Assembly: GCA_002317385.1 (NCBI GenBank) | Contig: DCJH01000006.1 | Span: forward strand, 1 to 64,000 | Direction: 5' to 3' | DNA from: Prevotella sp. UBA1705 | GTDB taxonomy: Bacteria > Bacteroidota > Bacteroidia > Bacteroidales > Bacteroidaceae | DNA length: 64,000 nucleotides | Part shown: positions 38,136 to 47,397 of the stretch, one piece after another | Position numbering within the stretch: position 1 is the first letter of the stretch | How the letters are laid out: every line of letters begins with the position of its first letter | The notes under the pieces: model-generated | Told to the model about the DNA's origin: nothing | Seen by the model: the letters and a program-made list of their open reading frames with translations, nothing else | The model's database searches: none | Position numbers and translations under genes: made by a program

Positions 38136-40325
38136 CTATCTGATAAACAGCAGCTCGCGATACTTCGGCAGCGTCCAGAGCTCGTCAGAGACGATAAGCT
38201 CCAGCTTATCGATCTGGTAACGTATCTCTTCCATCTTCCCAGCCACGGTGTCATGGTAGGCGATGGCGCGCTCGCGCATGCTCTCAATCCTATTGGCCAC
38301 CTTGCGCATATTGACCAACTCCTCTACGCCAGTCTCGATAATCTGCGTGCGCTCGGCTATCTCACGGATAATCTTCTTGTTGCGCGCGGTGAGCTGTGCA
38401 GCCTCCTCGGCGCCGAAGATATCTATCATATTCTGCACGTTCTTGGCCAGCTGGCTCTGATAATGGGTAGCCACGGGGATGATATGGTTCATCGTGAGGT
38501 CGCCCATGACGCGCGCCTCTATCTGAATCTTCTTGGTATAGGTCTCCCATTTCACCTCGTTGCGAGCCTCAAGCTCATTCTCTTTCATCACGTTCATGTC
38601 GTCGAACATCTTGATGCTGTCCTCATCGAGGTAGCGGTCGTAGGTCAACGGACACGAGCCCTCGGTGTCGAGGCCACGCCGTGTGGCTTCCTCAATCCAC
38701 TCGTCGCTATAGCCATTGCCGTCGAAATGGATGGGGGCGCAGGTCCTGATGTCCTCGCGCACGATGTCGATGATAGCTTCGGTGAGAGGCTCACCCTTGC
38801 CCACGAGCTCGTCTACGCGCTTCTTGAAACTGGCCAGAGCCTCTGCCACCGCCGTGTTGAGCACGATGAGCGCACTCGCACAGTTGGCTTCGGAGCCCAC
38901 AGCACGGAATTCAAAGCGGTTGCCGGTGAAGGCAAAGGGCGACGTTCGGTTGCGATCGGTGTTGTCGATCATCAGTTCCGGTATCTCCGGAATGTCGAGT
39001 TTCATGCCCTGCTTGCCCTTCAAGGCGAAGAGTTCATCCTTGTCGGCCTTGAGGATATGGTCGAGCAGGTCGGAGAGTTGCTTGCCGAGAAACGAGGAGA
39101 TGACAGCTGGCGGAGCCTCGTTGGCTCCCAGGCGATGGGCGTTGGTGGCCGTCATGATCGACGCCTTGAGCAGTCCGTTGTGGCGATATACGCCCATGAG
39201 CGTCTCCACGATGAACGTCACGAAGCGCAGATTGTCCTCTGGAGTCTTGCCCGGCGCATGGAGCAGGATACCCGTGTCGGTGGCCAGGCTCCAGTTGTTG
39301 TGCTTGCCCGAGCCGTTGATGCCCTTGAAAGGTTTTTCGTGGAGCAGCACGGTGAAGCGGTGCTTATGGGCCACCTTGCGCATGATGCTCATGAGCAGCA
39401 TGTTGTGATCCACCGCAAGGTTGCACTCCTCGAATATCGGTGCCAGCTCAAACTGGTTGGGGGCCACCTCGTTGTGGCGCGTCTTGCAGGGAATGCCCAG
39501 TTCCAAGGCCTGAATCTCCAGGTCTTTCATGAAGGCCTGCACGCGCTCGGGGATAGTACCAAAATAGTGGTCGTCCATCTGTTGATTCTTCGCAGCGTCG
39601 TGGCCCATCAGTGTCCGTCCGGTGAGCATCAGGTCGGGACGAGCCATGTAGAGGTCCTCGTCCACCAGGAAATACTCCTGCTCCCAGCCCAGATTGGCCT
39701 GCACCTTCTTCACCTCGGGGTTGAACAGGCGCACCACATCGGTGGCGGCGGCACTCACGGCATGCAGCGAGCGCAGCAGCGGCGACTTGTAGTCGAGAGC
39801 CTCGCCGGTATAGGAGATGAAGATGGTGGGTATGCAGAGCGTGTCGTCCATGATGAAAACGGGCGACGTGGGGTCCCAGGCCGAATAGCCACGAGCCTCA
39901 AACGTGTTGCGGATGCCGCCCGAGGGGAAGCTCGACGCGTCGGGTTCCTGCTGCACGAGCAGCTTGCCCGAGAACTCTTCCACCATTCCACCCTTGCCGT
40001 CGTGCTCCACAAAGGCATCGTGTTTCTCGGCCGTGCCCTCGGTGAGCGGCTGGAACCAGTGGGTGTAGTGGGTCACACCATTCTCCTCGGCCCATTGCTT
40101 CATGCCCTTGGCAACGGCATCTGCAATGCCGCGGTCGAGGCGCGCACCGTTGTCTATCACGTCGATGAGCTTTTCATAGACCTCAGAGGGGAGGTATTTG
40201 TACATCTTCTGGCGGTTGAAAACCTTGCGCGCGAAATATTCGGAAGGGCGCTCAACCGGTGTAATGGTGTCTAAAGGACGCTTGCGGAAAGCAGCAGCCA
40301 CCGCGTCAAATCTTAAATTGGCCAT
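38136..40325 (-). CDS. glnN: Glutamine synthetase type III
   Basis: This 729-residue enzyme makes glutamine from glutamate, ammonia and ATP. It has the large GSIII size typical of Bacteroidota, an N-terminal region with RPSEYFARKVFNRQKMYKYL and FIMDDTLCIPTIFISYTGEALDYK. The catalytic core has KTRHNEVAPNQFELAPIF and FKGINGSGKHNNWSL, followed by the late segment NRTSPFAFTGNRFEFRAVGS. I chose the ATG at 40325 because the 40331 start would be TTG. It is a lone gene with its own promoter. Confidence 0.95.
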   Translation of the reverse strand: MANLRFDAVAAAFRKRPLDTITPVERPSEYFARKVFNRQKMYKYLPSEVYEKLIDVIDNGARLDRGIADAVAKGMKQWAEENGVTHYTHWFQPLTEGTAEKHDAFVEHDGKGGMVEEFSGKLLVQQEPDASSFPSGGIRNTFEARGYSAWDPTSPVFIMDDTLCIPTIFISYTGEALDYKSPLLRSLHAVSAAATDVVRLFNPEVKKVQANLGWEQEYFLVDEDLYMARPDLMLTGRTLMGHDAAKNQQMDDHYFGTIPERVQAFMKDLEIQALELGIPCKTRHNEVAPNQFELAPIFEECNLAVDHNMLLMSIMRKVAHKHRFTVLLHEKPFKGINGSGKHNNWSLATDTGILLHAPGKTPEDNLRFVTFIVETLMGVYRHNGLLKASIMTATNAHRLGANEAPPAVISSFLGKQLSDLLDHILKADKDELFALKGKQGMKLDIPEIPELMIDNTDRNRTSPFAFTGNRFEFRAVGSEANCASALIVLNTAVAEALASFKKRVDELVGKGEPLTEAIIDIVREDIRTCAPIHFDGNGYSDEWIEEATRRGLDTEGSCPLTYDRYLDEDSIKMFDDMNVMKENELEARNEVKWETYTKKIQIEARVMGDLTMNHIIPVATHYQSQLAKNVQNMIDIFGAEEAAQLTARNKKIIREIAERTQIIETGVEELVNMRKVANRIESMRERAIAYHDTVAGKMEEIRYQIDKLELIVSDELWTLPKYRELLFIR

Positions 40326-40354
40326 GGTCAAACACTGATTTTAAGTTTATGATG

Positions 40355-40386
40355 CAAAATTAAACTAAATGGTTCAATATCGCAAG
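40355..40386 (-). promoter_or_regulatory. Promoter of glnN
   Basis: On the minus strand CTTG (40386-40383), 20 bases, TAATTTTG (40362-40355), 30 bases before the start. Confidence 0.65.
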
Positions 40387-40680
40387 ATTATTGTGGATAA
40401 ATTGTGCTCAAAGCGCCATTATTGCTTACGTTTTGTAGCACTATTTTATTTTCCATGTTACATTTGCATTTCTCGCCACCCCCGCCACCCTGCATCGGGA
40501 GTAGCGCAGAATACTCATTTTGTCGTGAATATTCTGAAAAATCCGTGTCGAAAAATTCTTCGAAATAGAAATTCCAGGTGCTTTCAAAGGAGCGTTTTCG
40601 CCATTTTTTTTATGATTTTCCGCCATATTTTGCTCCAATTCCGCCCTATCCTGCCCTTTTTCCGGCCCAAATGGGCCTGC

Positions 40681-40746
40681 GATGAGGCCTTCATCGCCGG
40701 TCGATTAGTACTTAATCGTCGGACGATTAGCACCTTATCGCGATGC
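40681..40746 (+). repeat. 22-nt tandem array D (three units)
   Basis: Units start at 40681, 40703 and 40725. The last two begin GATTAGTACTTAATCG and GATTAGCACCTTATCG; the first is diverged but in phase. Confidence 0.82.
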
Positions 40747-40949
40747 CGTTTTTGTCAAATAATTACAAGATGCTTATTTACAACAGATTAGAAACCATGA
40801 AAATAAGGCCTGTATTTCGTCCAAAGGATTTTTATTTTGAAATACAAGCCTTGTTTCGAGGGGTATTGTCAGGGTTTTTGGTAGGGTATTATGGCCCTGG
40901 TTGGCAGGAGGAATATGGGAGTAAGGGACGCGTATCAGAGATGCCGTGG

Positions 40950-41447
40950 CTACTTCTCGGGATGTGGAAGGTGGTGCTTGGCGGTCATCTCCTCCACCTC
41001 TAAGCAGTAGAGCAAGGTGCGCGGCAGGGCGGCAGGATTGAAGTAGGCGTTCTCGCCGAGGTGGTAGTGGTTCATGAGCAAGGTGAGGGCGCCCATCTTT
41101 TCGTCGTCGCGCAGGAGCCTGATGCGGCCCTGGCCCATGACGCTCTCGTAGAGAAACGTGCAGTAGCCCCTGTCTCGCTGGTATTCCACCTCATGGCGCG
41201 TGTCCATCTCGAAGGCCGCCCGGGCGCCGTCTTGCAGGAACTGGAGCTTCTTGCCCTCGATGGCACTGTGGAAGTAGAGCGACAGCGTGCCGTGGTCGTC
41301 GGCCATTCCGAAGTTGAGCGGGAGGATGTAGGGCAGGCCGTCGGGGCCGTTGAAGGCCAGCCTGCACACGTCGCATCTCTCGATGATCTCAATCATTGCT
41401 TCGCGAGAAGTCACCTCGCGGTCTTTCCGTCTCATATGGGTTTGCAT
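40950..41447 (-). CDS. Pyridoxamine 5'-phosphate oxidase-like FMN-binding split-barrel protein
   Basis: This 165-residue protein resembles the NimA / flavin split-barrel family: MRRKDREVTSREAMIEIIERCDVCRLAF, then GLPYILPLNFGM, the central LYFHSAIEGKKLQFLQ and a late SVMGQGRIRLL. Such proteins bind FMN and reduce or bind small molecules; some are nitroimidazole reductases. Its specific activity is unknown. The start is 41447, or 41435 if the MRRKDRE form is used. It has a canonical promoter about 105 bases upstream and stands alone. Confidence 0.85.
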   Translation of the reverse strand: MQTHMRRKDREVTSREAMIEIIERCDVCRLAFNGPDGLPYILPLNFGMADDHGTLSLYFHSAIEGKKLQFLQDGARAAFEMDTRHEVEYQRDRGYCTFLYESVMGQGRIRLLRDDEKMGALTLLMNHYHLGENAYFNPAALPRTLLYCLEVEEMTAKHHLPHPEK

Positions 41448-41549
41448 GGGGAGGGAGGGGGATTAAGTGGGTTGTTGGGCATCCTCTGGTGGCTGAACCC
41501 TGCGATTGGCCCAGCTGTTTAAGTGCCTATTCTGTTTCTAAAACACGGC

Positions 41550-41581
41550 CAAATGTACGTTACTTTCTCCTATTCTGCAAG
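41550..41581 (-). promoter_or_regulatory. Promoter of the split-barrel protein gene
   Basis: On the minus strand CTTG, 20 bases, TACATTTG (41557-41550). The rest of the spacer up to porZ (41448-41806) shows no gene and no clear porZ promoter. Confidence 0.6.
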
Positions 41582-41806
41582 CAATCGGGTGAAAATATCT
41601 GTTTTTTTAAGGCATTATACCAATCTGTATCTTGCCTTTTCGCCCAGAAAGGAGAGAGATTTGTAGAGTTTTTTGCCATGTGCAGACTATAAAAAATAGA
41701 GCCTTTATGAGTCCTTCAGGCCTATTGAGGAGAAAAGAATACCATGGGACACTACTTTTATCACCTCTTTTTATAATAAAAACCGCTATTCGAGGATTAT
41801 ATAAAT

Positions 41807-43819
41807 ATGAAGAGGAATATCATCGCTACGCTACTTCTGCTTTGCTTATATCTCGGTGGAGTAGCGGCACAGACGGGTCAGTGGAAGGCCTATCTGAGCT
41901 ACTACGCACCCACAGAGATAGAGCAAGCCAGTGGAAACATGCTCTATGTGCTGGCATCCAAAGGGCTGTATTCATACGATAAGGACGACCAAAGCCTGCA
42001 GACCTACGATAAAACGACCGTGCTCAACGACTGCGGCATTGCCCATATCGCATGGTGCCAGGGTGCCAAGCGGCTGGTCATCGTCTACGACAACTACAAC
42101 ATCGACCTGCTCTCGCAGAGCAGCGACGTGGTGAATATGGCCGAATACATGAACAAATCGTTGGCCGTAGACAAAACGGTGAATAGCATCGACGTGTCGG
42201 GCAACTACGCATTCCTCTCCACGGGCTTCGGAATCGTGAAGCTGAACGTAGCCAGCGCCGAGATCAGCGATACCTATCAGTTGGGCTTCAACGTAGACTA
42301 CAGCTTTGTGGAAGGCGGCTATCTCTATGCGGCCAGCAGCCAGCAGGGCATGTATCGCGGCTTGCTCACGGCCAATCTGCTCGACAAGGCCAACTGGACT
42401 CGCACGGGCGACTTTGTGGCGCGGCCCAAGACCATGAACGCCGACGACCTCACGCTGGTCAAGACACTATCGGTGGACGGTCCGAAATACAACTATTTCG
42501 CCTTCATGAAGATGCACCAAGGCAGTCTGTACACCTGCGGAGGAGAGACGGGAACCATCAAAGAGGCCTGCATCCAGGTGCTCAACAAGCAGGGATGGAA
42601 CATCTATCCCGACGAAAATATCAGCCAGACGACTGGCCTGAAATACCAAGATATATACTGCCTTGACATCGATCCGAAGGACCCTACCCACCTCATGGCA
42701 GGTGGAAGAAACGGTGTCTACGAGTTTCGCAACGCCCAGTTCACCCACTTCTACAATAGCGACAACACCCCCATTCAGTCGTTCGTGCTCAACAATAAGG
42801 AGTACGAACTCATCACAGGCATGCTCTACGACGCCTCGGGCAACCTCTGGATGCTCAACAGTCAGGCACCCCAGCGCTCCATCATCCAGCTCTCTGCCGA
42901 TGGAAAATGGTCTGCCTTCGACAAGGATGCGCTGATGAAGCTCAACGATGCAGGATTCAAAAACAAGAGCTTGGGCGACTTGAAGGGTATGATGACCGAC
43001 TCCCGCGGACTTATATGGTTTGTCAACAACCACTGGATCACGCCCTCGCTCTACGCCTACCAGCCCTCCACCGATGCGCTCAATGCCTATACTTCATTCG
43101 TGAACGAGGACGGCACGCAGGTTGCTGCCACCTTTGTGAGATGCGTGGCCGAGGACAACGACAACAACATCTGGCTGGGCACCAACCTTGGTCCGCTCAT
43201 GCTCCAACCCGAACAGATAACTGCCGACAACCCCGTCTTTACCCAGGTGAAGGTGCCTCGCAACGACGGGACCAACTATGCCGACTATCTTCTCGCTGGC
43301 GTCGACGTGTCGTGCATGGCCGTAGACCAGGCCAACCGCAAATGGTTTGGCACCAACGGCAACGGCGTCTACCTCATCAGCGCCGACAATATCCACCAGG
43401 TGCAGCATTTCACACAGGCCAACAGCCGTCTCCTCTCCAACAATATCGAGGCCATCGCCATCGATAACGCCACGGGAGAAGTATTTTTTGGCACCGACAA
43501 AGGCCTGTGTTCCTACATGAGTAATGCCACTACGGCCGGCGAAGGAATGACCCAAGACAATGTCTATGCCTACCCCAACCCGGTGCGACCCGACTATGCC
43601 GGAGCCATCACCATTACCGGACTCGATGAGGATGCCGACGTGAAGATCACCACTTCCAACGGTACTCTCGTTCACTCGGGGCGCGCTTCGGGCGGACAAT
43701 ACAAGTGGTATGGCATAGATGAGAGTGGCCGACGCGTGGCCTCGGGCGTGTATATGGTCGAAGTGGCCACTGCCGAGGGCGACAAAGGCGTAGTTTGCAA
43801 GATTGCCATCGTCAGATAA
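41807..43819 (+). CDS. porZ: PorZ-like type IX secretion protein with C-terminal sorting domain
   Basis: This 670-residue surface protein has a signal peptide (cleavage near VAAQ, residue 22) and opens GQWKAYLSYYAPTEIEQ, the pattern of PorZ. Two beta-propellers follow (about 25-570), with motifs such as LYSYDKDDQSLQTYDKT and IWLGTNLGPLML. The last 80 residues, with YAYPNPVRPDYAG and ending VVCKIAIVR, form a type IX sorting-domain-like fold that PorZ keeps. In P. gingivalis PorZ delivers anionic LPS to the sortase PorU. Four bases after its stop begins a membrane glycosyltransferase-like gene, then a GT2 gene, which fits a link with surface glycolipid. PorU is not in the window. Confidence 0.85.
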   Translation: MKRNIIATLLLLCLYLGGVAAQTGQWKAYLSYYAPTEIEQASGNMLYVLASKGLYSYDKDDQSLQTYDKTTVLNDCGIAHIAWCQGAKRLVIVYDNYNIDLLSQSSDVVNMAEYMNKSLAVDKTVNSIDVSGNYAFLSTGFGIVKLNVASAEISDTYQLGFNVDYSFVEGGYLYAASSQQGMYRGLLTANLLDKANWTRTGDFVARPKTMNADDLTLVKTLSVDGPKYNYFAFMKMHQGSLYTCGGETGTIKEACIQVLNKQGWNIYPDENISQTTGLKYQDIYCLDIDPKDPTHLMAGGRNGVYEFRNAQFTHFYNSDNTPIQSFVLNNKEYELITGMLYDASGNLWMLNSQAPQRSIIQLSADGKWSAFDKDALMKLNDAGFKNKSLGDLKGMMTDSRGLIWFVNNHWITPSLYAYQPSTDALNAYTSFVNEDGTQVAATFVRCVAEDNDNNIWLGTNLGPLMLQPEQITADNPVFTQVKVPRNDGTNYADYLLAGVDVSCMAVDQANRKWFGTNGNGVYLISADNIHQVQHFTQANSRLLSNNIEAIAIDNATGEVFFGTDKGLCSYMSNATTAGEGMTQDNVYAYPNPVRPDYAGAITITGLDEDADVKITTSNGTLVHSGRASGGQYKWYGIDESGRRVASGVYMVEVATAEGDKGVVCKIAIVR

Positions 43820-43823
43820 TCGC

Positions 43824-45239
43824 ATGAACAGCAGGCCCCATCCACTCGTCGTAGGCATAGCCATCTCGGTCCCACTGCTATGGTGGGCCATCTGCCTTAT
43901 CCTGCCCACGTTTGACGATTGGACCACTCTTTCCTCACCCAACTACGACCCCGACTACTGGAAATACATCCTCCCCTTCGGACTCACATGGCGTCCGGGC
44001 GATGCCATCATGGGCTATGTCAACGCCTGGAACTATCGCCTCTACCCCACCCTCAACCATACTCTCATCCTCCTGGCCCATTTGGGCAGCACCTATCTCG
44101 TGTTCCGACTGGGCCGACTTCTGCATTTCGAGTCGTGGGCCAACGTCATTTCCACCCTGTTTTTCTATTGGTCGCCCTGCATGTTGGGCACGCTTCTGAG
44201 CGTCGATGCGCTCAATCAGAGCTACGCCCACCTATGGGGCCTCATGGCCGTGTGGAGCTATCTCTCGTTCGAAAAGTGGAGGAAGTTTGTCCTCTGGACG
44301 CTGTTCCTCTTCCTATCCGTAGCCTCTAAGGACAACGGACTGGCCTGGGCCATCGTTCCTCCCATCCTGGCCTATGCCTTCCGGCGCATCTCCCTACCCA
44401 CGCTCAGGCACCATCTGGGCTTCGCCCTACTCTTAGTGGCCCTCTATGCAGCCCTCCGACTGCTGCTGCCCGCCACCGACATCCACAACGGCAGCTATGC
44501 CGACGATGTGGTGAGCCTGCACAGTAGGCTCAAGGGCGCAGCCATCTGGCTGGGCTACACCTGGTCGGCCACCGACTATATCGCCCTTTTCCATGCGCCC
44601 AGCCGCAACCTGTGGCTCGTGGCTTTCACCTTTTTGTCGTCGCTGCCGTTTATCCTTTCGCTGTTCATGAGGCGCGAGGTGTGGACCAACCGCACCTTCT
44701 GGCTGCTCCTGGCATGTCTTTTCATTGTCGCCTCGCCCCATCTGCTCATCTCGCTGAGCATCATGAACGCCTATGCCTCTCTAAGCATGGCCGCCCTGCT
44801 CGTAGGCTGGCTGCTATGCCAGAAAACCCAGCTGAAGCGCTCCATGCAGTTTCTCTTCATCTTCTATATGCTCTCGGCGACCATCACCAACGTACACCAT
44901 TGGTACATGGCATGGCGCACCTCGCTCCCCGCCAAGACCATCTCCCAAGACATTGTGCGCAAGACCGGGCAGCCCGCCCACCGCGTCTATTGCGTCATCA
45001 TACGCGACGACTATCCCAAATACTCCTCTTTCTGCGTGCCCACCGATGAAGCTATAGGCTGGGGGCGCGCCGTTTGGCAGCAGACGGGATATGCTTGGCC
45101 ACAGACGCTCCGCGACACTTCGATAGACAGAAGTGCGTCGGCACCGCGCGAAGCCACCCTGCTGGCGCGCAAAGCCCTGCACAGCGGCTACGACTGCGCA
45201 TGGATCATCAATCAAAAGAAAGTAGAGGTCATAAGATGA
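43824..45239 (+). CDS. Polytopic membrane protein, probable GT-C-like envelope glycosylation protein
   Basis: This 471-residue inner-membrane protein has about 10-11 predicted hydrophobic helices (for example 8-28, 75-95, 155-175, 195-212 and several up to 370) and a soluble C-terminal part (about 385-471). An acidic Asp-Asp pair in the first loop (LPTFDDWTTL) is like that in GT-C lipid-linked sugar transferases. I do not recognise an exact family. It starts at 43824, 4 bases after porZ, and its last bases overlap the GT2 start (ATGA), so the three are translationally linked. The pairing with a GT2 dolichol-phosphate-mannose-synthase-like gene suggests it uses the lipid-linked sugar made by that enzyme. 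Confidence 0.7.
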   Translation: MNSRPHPLVVGIAISVPLLWWAICLILPTFDDWTTLSSPNYDPDYWKYILPFGLTWRPGDAIMGYVNAWNYRLYPTLNHTLILLAHLGSTYLVFRLGRLLHFESWANVISTLFFYWSPCMLGTLLSVDALNQSYAHLWGLMAVWSYLSFEKWRKFVLWTLFLFLSVASKDNGLAWAIVPPILAYAFRRISLPTLRHHLGFALLLVALYAALRLLLPATDIHNGSYADDVVSLHSRLKGAAIWLGYTWSATDYIALFHAPSRNLWLVAFTFLSSLPFILSLFMRREVWTNRTFWLLLACLFIVASPHLLISLSIMNAYASLSMAALLVGWLLCQKTQLKRSMQFLFIFYMLSATITNVHHWYMAWRTSLPAKTISQDIVRKTGQPAHRVYCVIIRDDYPKYSSFCVPTDEAIGWGRAVWQQTGYAWPQTLRDTSIDRSASAPREATLLARKALHSGYDCAWIINQKKVEVIR

Positions 45240-46183
45240 AAACCATTTCCCTGATCGTGCCTTGCTACAACGAGGAGGCCAATATCCAGAGTCTTTACGA
45301 TGCCCTAAGCGTGCTCATGCAGTCTCTACCCAGCTATTCGTTTGAGCTGTTGCTCGTCGACGACGGCAGCACCGACCGCACCTTGGAGCGCATCAAGAGC
45401 CTTCGGGCGCAGGATGCCCGATGCTGCTACATCTCCTTGTCGCGCAATTTCGGCAAGGAGCACGCCCTGCTGGCCGGACTCGACCATGCCACCGGCCATT
45501 GCGCCATCATCATGGATGCCGACCTGCAGCACCCCGTGGAGGTCATTCCACAGATGATTGCGCTCTGGGAGGAGGGCTACGACGACGTGTATGGCAAGCG
45601 CGACGACCGTGGAAAGGAGAGCCTCCTGAGGCGCTTCCTGTCGGTAAGCTACTATCGGTTCCTGCAGAAGATGGCTCGCGTGGATATTCTTCCCAACGTG
45701 GGCGACTTCCGTTTGCTCGACCGTAGGTGCATCGATGCCCTCTGTTCGCTGCGCGAGAGCGAGCGCTACACCAAGGGACTCTACTGCTGGATAGGCTTCC
45801 GCAAACACGAGATCCATTTCGCTCAGGAGAGCCGCCGGCAGGGACGCTCGTCGTTCTCCTACCACCAGCTGTTCAATCTCGCCGTGGAAGGCATCACCAC
45901 CTATACCACGGCTCCCCTGCGCATCTCCACCATCCTGGGGCTCATCGTGTCTATTGTAGCCTTTGTCTACATGCTCTATGTGCTCGTCAAGACCATGGTC
46001 GTGGGCGAACCCGTACATGGATTCCCCACGCTCATCATCGTCATTCTCTTTCTCGGCGGCGTGCAGCTCATCTCGCTGGGCATCATCGGCGAATACCTGG
46101 GCCGCATCTTCCACGAGACCAAGCACCGCCCCGCCTACCTCATCCGCGAGAAAGCCCTCACCTCCGACGCTTCCCCCTCCTGA
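45236..46183 (+). CDS. GT2 glycosyltransferase of the polyprenyl-phosphate sugar type
   Basis: This 315-residue enzyme opens MKTISLIVPCYNEEANI, with the nucleotide-sugar site VDDGSTD (41-47) and the metal-binding DADLQHP (94-100). It has two C-terminal transmembrane helices (about 232-255 and 265-290) like GtrB, DPM1 and ArnC relatives, which charge undecaprenyl phosphate with a sugar. Its ATG overlaps the stop of the preceding polytopic protein by 4 bases. Together they probably add a sugar to a surface glycan, perhaps the LPS seen by PorZ. The sugar is unknown. Confidence 0.9.
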   Translation: MKTISLIVPCYNEEANIQSLYDALSVLMQSLPSYSFELLLVDDGSTDRTLERIKSLRAQDARCCYISLSRNFGKEHALLAGLDHATGHCAIIMDADLQHPVEVIPQMIALWEEGYDDVYGKRDDRGKESLLRRFLSVSYYRFLQKMARVDILPNVGDFRLLDRRCIDALCSLRESERYTKGLYCWIGFRKHEIHFAQESRRQGRSSFSYHQLFNLAVEGITTYTTAPLRISTILGLIVSIVAFVYMLYVLVKTMVVGEPVHGFPTLIIVILFLGGVQLISLGIIGEYLGRIFHETKHRPAYLIREKALTSDASPS

Positions 46184-46269
46184 CATCTCCATCCCAAGTT
46201 ATCCGCACCTCTTTATATTCTTACTTTCTTTCTTTAGATTTAAAAAAAGAAAAGAGTAGTATGATTGGC

Positions 46270-46586
46270 TGTGGATAACGGGATAACTCATGGTCTAAAT
46301 ATTTGGTTATTTCGCTATCCACCTTTTATGGCGGTTTATCCACCCTGTAAATGAATAACTTTTCACTGATAATCAATGTATTAAAATAGTTTTCCACAAT
46401 ATTCTTTGAGCCGTAGAAATGGATAAGTTGATATCTTTTGATGGTGGAAAACTGTGGAAAACCCTCCCTCAAGTGGCTCAAAACCCTGTGGATATCCACC
46501 TCTACCGCCCCTCCTCCGATGGCCTGTGGATAATCCACCAGTTATCAACAGAGTTATCCATAGGGTTTTCCACAGTTTTATCCACA
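46270..46586. other. Candidate chromosomal replication origin (DnaA-box cluster)
   Basis: Ten sites match TTATCCACA within one base in 317 bp. Three are perfect (46270-46278 minus, 46525-46533 minus, 46578-46586 plus). The others are at 46336 and 46390 (plus), 46453 and 46487 (minus) and 46542, 46554 and 46566 (plus). The last four plus boxes start exactly every 12 bases (46542, 46554, 46566, 46578). An AT-rich stretch (46348-46408) lies inside and another (46200-46262) beside it, either being a possible unwinding element. dnaA itself is not in the window, which is common in Bacteroidota. Confidence 0.85.
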
Positions 46587-46595
46587 ATAATAAAA

Positions 46596-46915
46596 AGCCT
46601 CTCTCCCAGCCCCTCCCCCGAAGGGAGGGGAGTAGAATGCTGGATAAACAGATAGAAACAAACGGAAATGATGATCCTTTCCCTCGAAGGTTGGAAAAAA
46701 AAAATCGGCTTAAACAAAGGCTCTGTAGGGATATGCCCCGTGCATGTCCGCACCGCCGTATGGCGTTTATCCCTTCTCCGTTTCACCAATTATCTTTGAT
46801 AGGTTGATAGGGCTTGCGCGGGTGCGGACATGCACGGGGCATGTCCCTACTGAGCAATTGTTTATCCTGCACATCACTCCCCTCCCTTCGGGGGAGGGGT
46901 TTGGGGGAGAGGCCG
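46596..46915. repeat. Nested inverted repeats P2-P1-P1'-P2' beside the DnaA boxes
   Basis: P2 (46596-46650) and P1 (46720-46758) are followed by inverted P1' (46821-46856) and inverted P2' (46861-46915). P2 has a CCCCTCCC/GGGAGGGG palindromic core and a conserved tail GGATAAACA. P1 has the GGACATGC/GCATGTCC core. The whole could fold into a long interrupted stem. Confidence 0.8.
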
Positions 46916-47123
46916 GTATTTGCATTCATCCACATCAGACTTTATAGATAATTTGATATAGCGAGTATTCCGTCAAGATTATTCCTCATTTTCTTAACGA
47001 AAAATATCCTTGAAATAGAGAAATAAAGGGCGATTTTAGTGTGCACCCTACCCTATCTACGCTGAATTGGCGCATGATTTTGCCGAGATTAGGGCCTTGT
47101 TGCATGGTCTCAAAGACTTGTTG

Positions 47124-47240
47124 GTCTCATCATTGGGTGGGTTTCGAGAGGCGAATAGGTAGAGATGGCAGGAGGAATAGGTAGTTATCGCCAAGCCATC
47201 TCTACCTATTCGCCAACCCGTTTTTACCTTGATCTTTTAA
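47124..47240. repeat. 22-nt array F with units on both strands
   Basis: On the minus strand units span 47189-47168 (GATAACTACCTATT...GC) and 47167-47146 (CATCTCTACCTATTCGCC...), with a diverged third to 47124. On the plus strand a unit spans 47197-47218, with a diverged one to 47240. Bases 47150-47169 and 47195-47214 are a perfect 20-bp inverted repeat. It is the only array in the window that switches strand. Confidence 0.75.
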
Positions 47241-47397
47241 GATATTGATGGATAGGTAATTACAAAATGGCTGGATTTTGGCGATATTTCGCAGCGGTGG
47301 CTCTTTGTTTTTCATGAAATGTTAAAATAAAGGGGTATCTTAAAAGTATTTCATGGGTATTTTTTCGAAGATAAGAGAGGATAGATAGGCTCGCGCG

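Larger units (their letters stand above)
40326..40949. other. Gene-free spacer downstream of the split-barrel gene
   Basis: It holds the glnN promoter and a 22-nt array (40681-40746). The ORFs at 40369-40791 and 40743-41003 have no family features, signal sequence or good context and were not called. Confidence 0.65.

Noticed and set aside
38253..40274. Very long antisense ORF (673 codons) opposite glnN; similar long ones opposite susD (47418-49550), GH51 (36078-37883) and DUF6242-porG (14943-17006)
   Set aside because: They are shadows of genes with G/C-rich third positions; the products have no family motifs, and the sense genes are clear.
40369..40791. 140-residue ORF between glnN and the split-barrel gene
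   Set aside because: Cys/Arg-rich composition, no signal or family pattern, and it covers the glnN promoter and a 22-nt array.
46326..46655. Small ORFs inside the DnaA-box region
   Set aside because: They are translations of the boxes and palindromes, in several overlapping frames.
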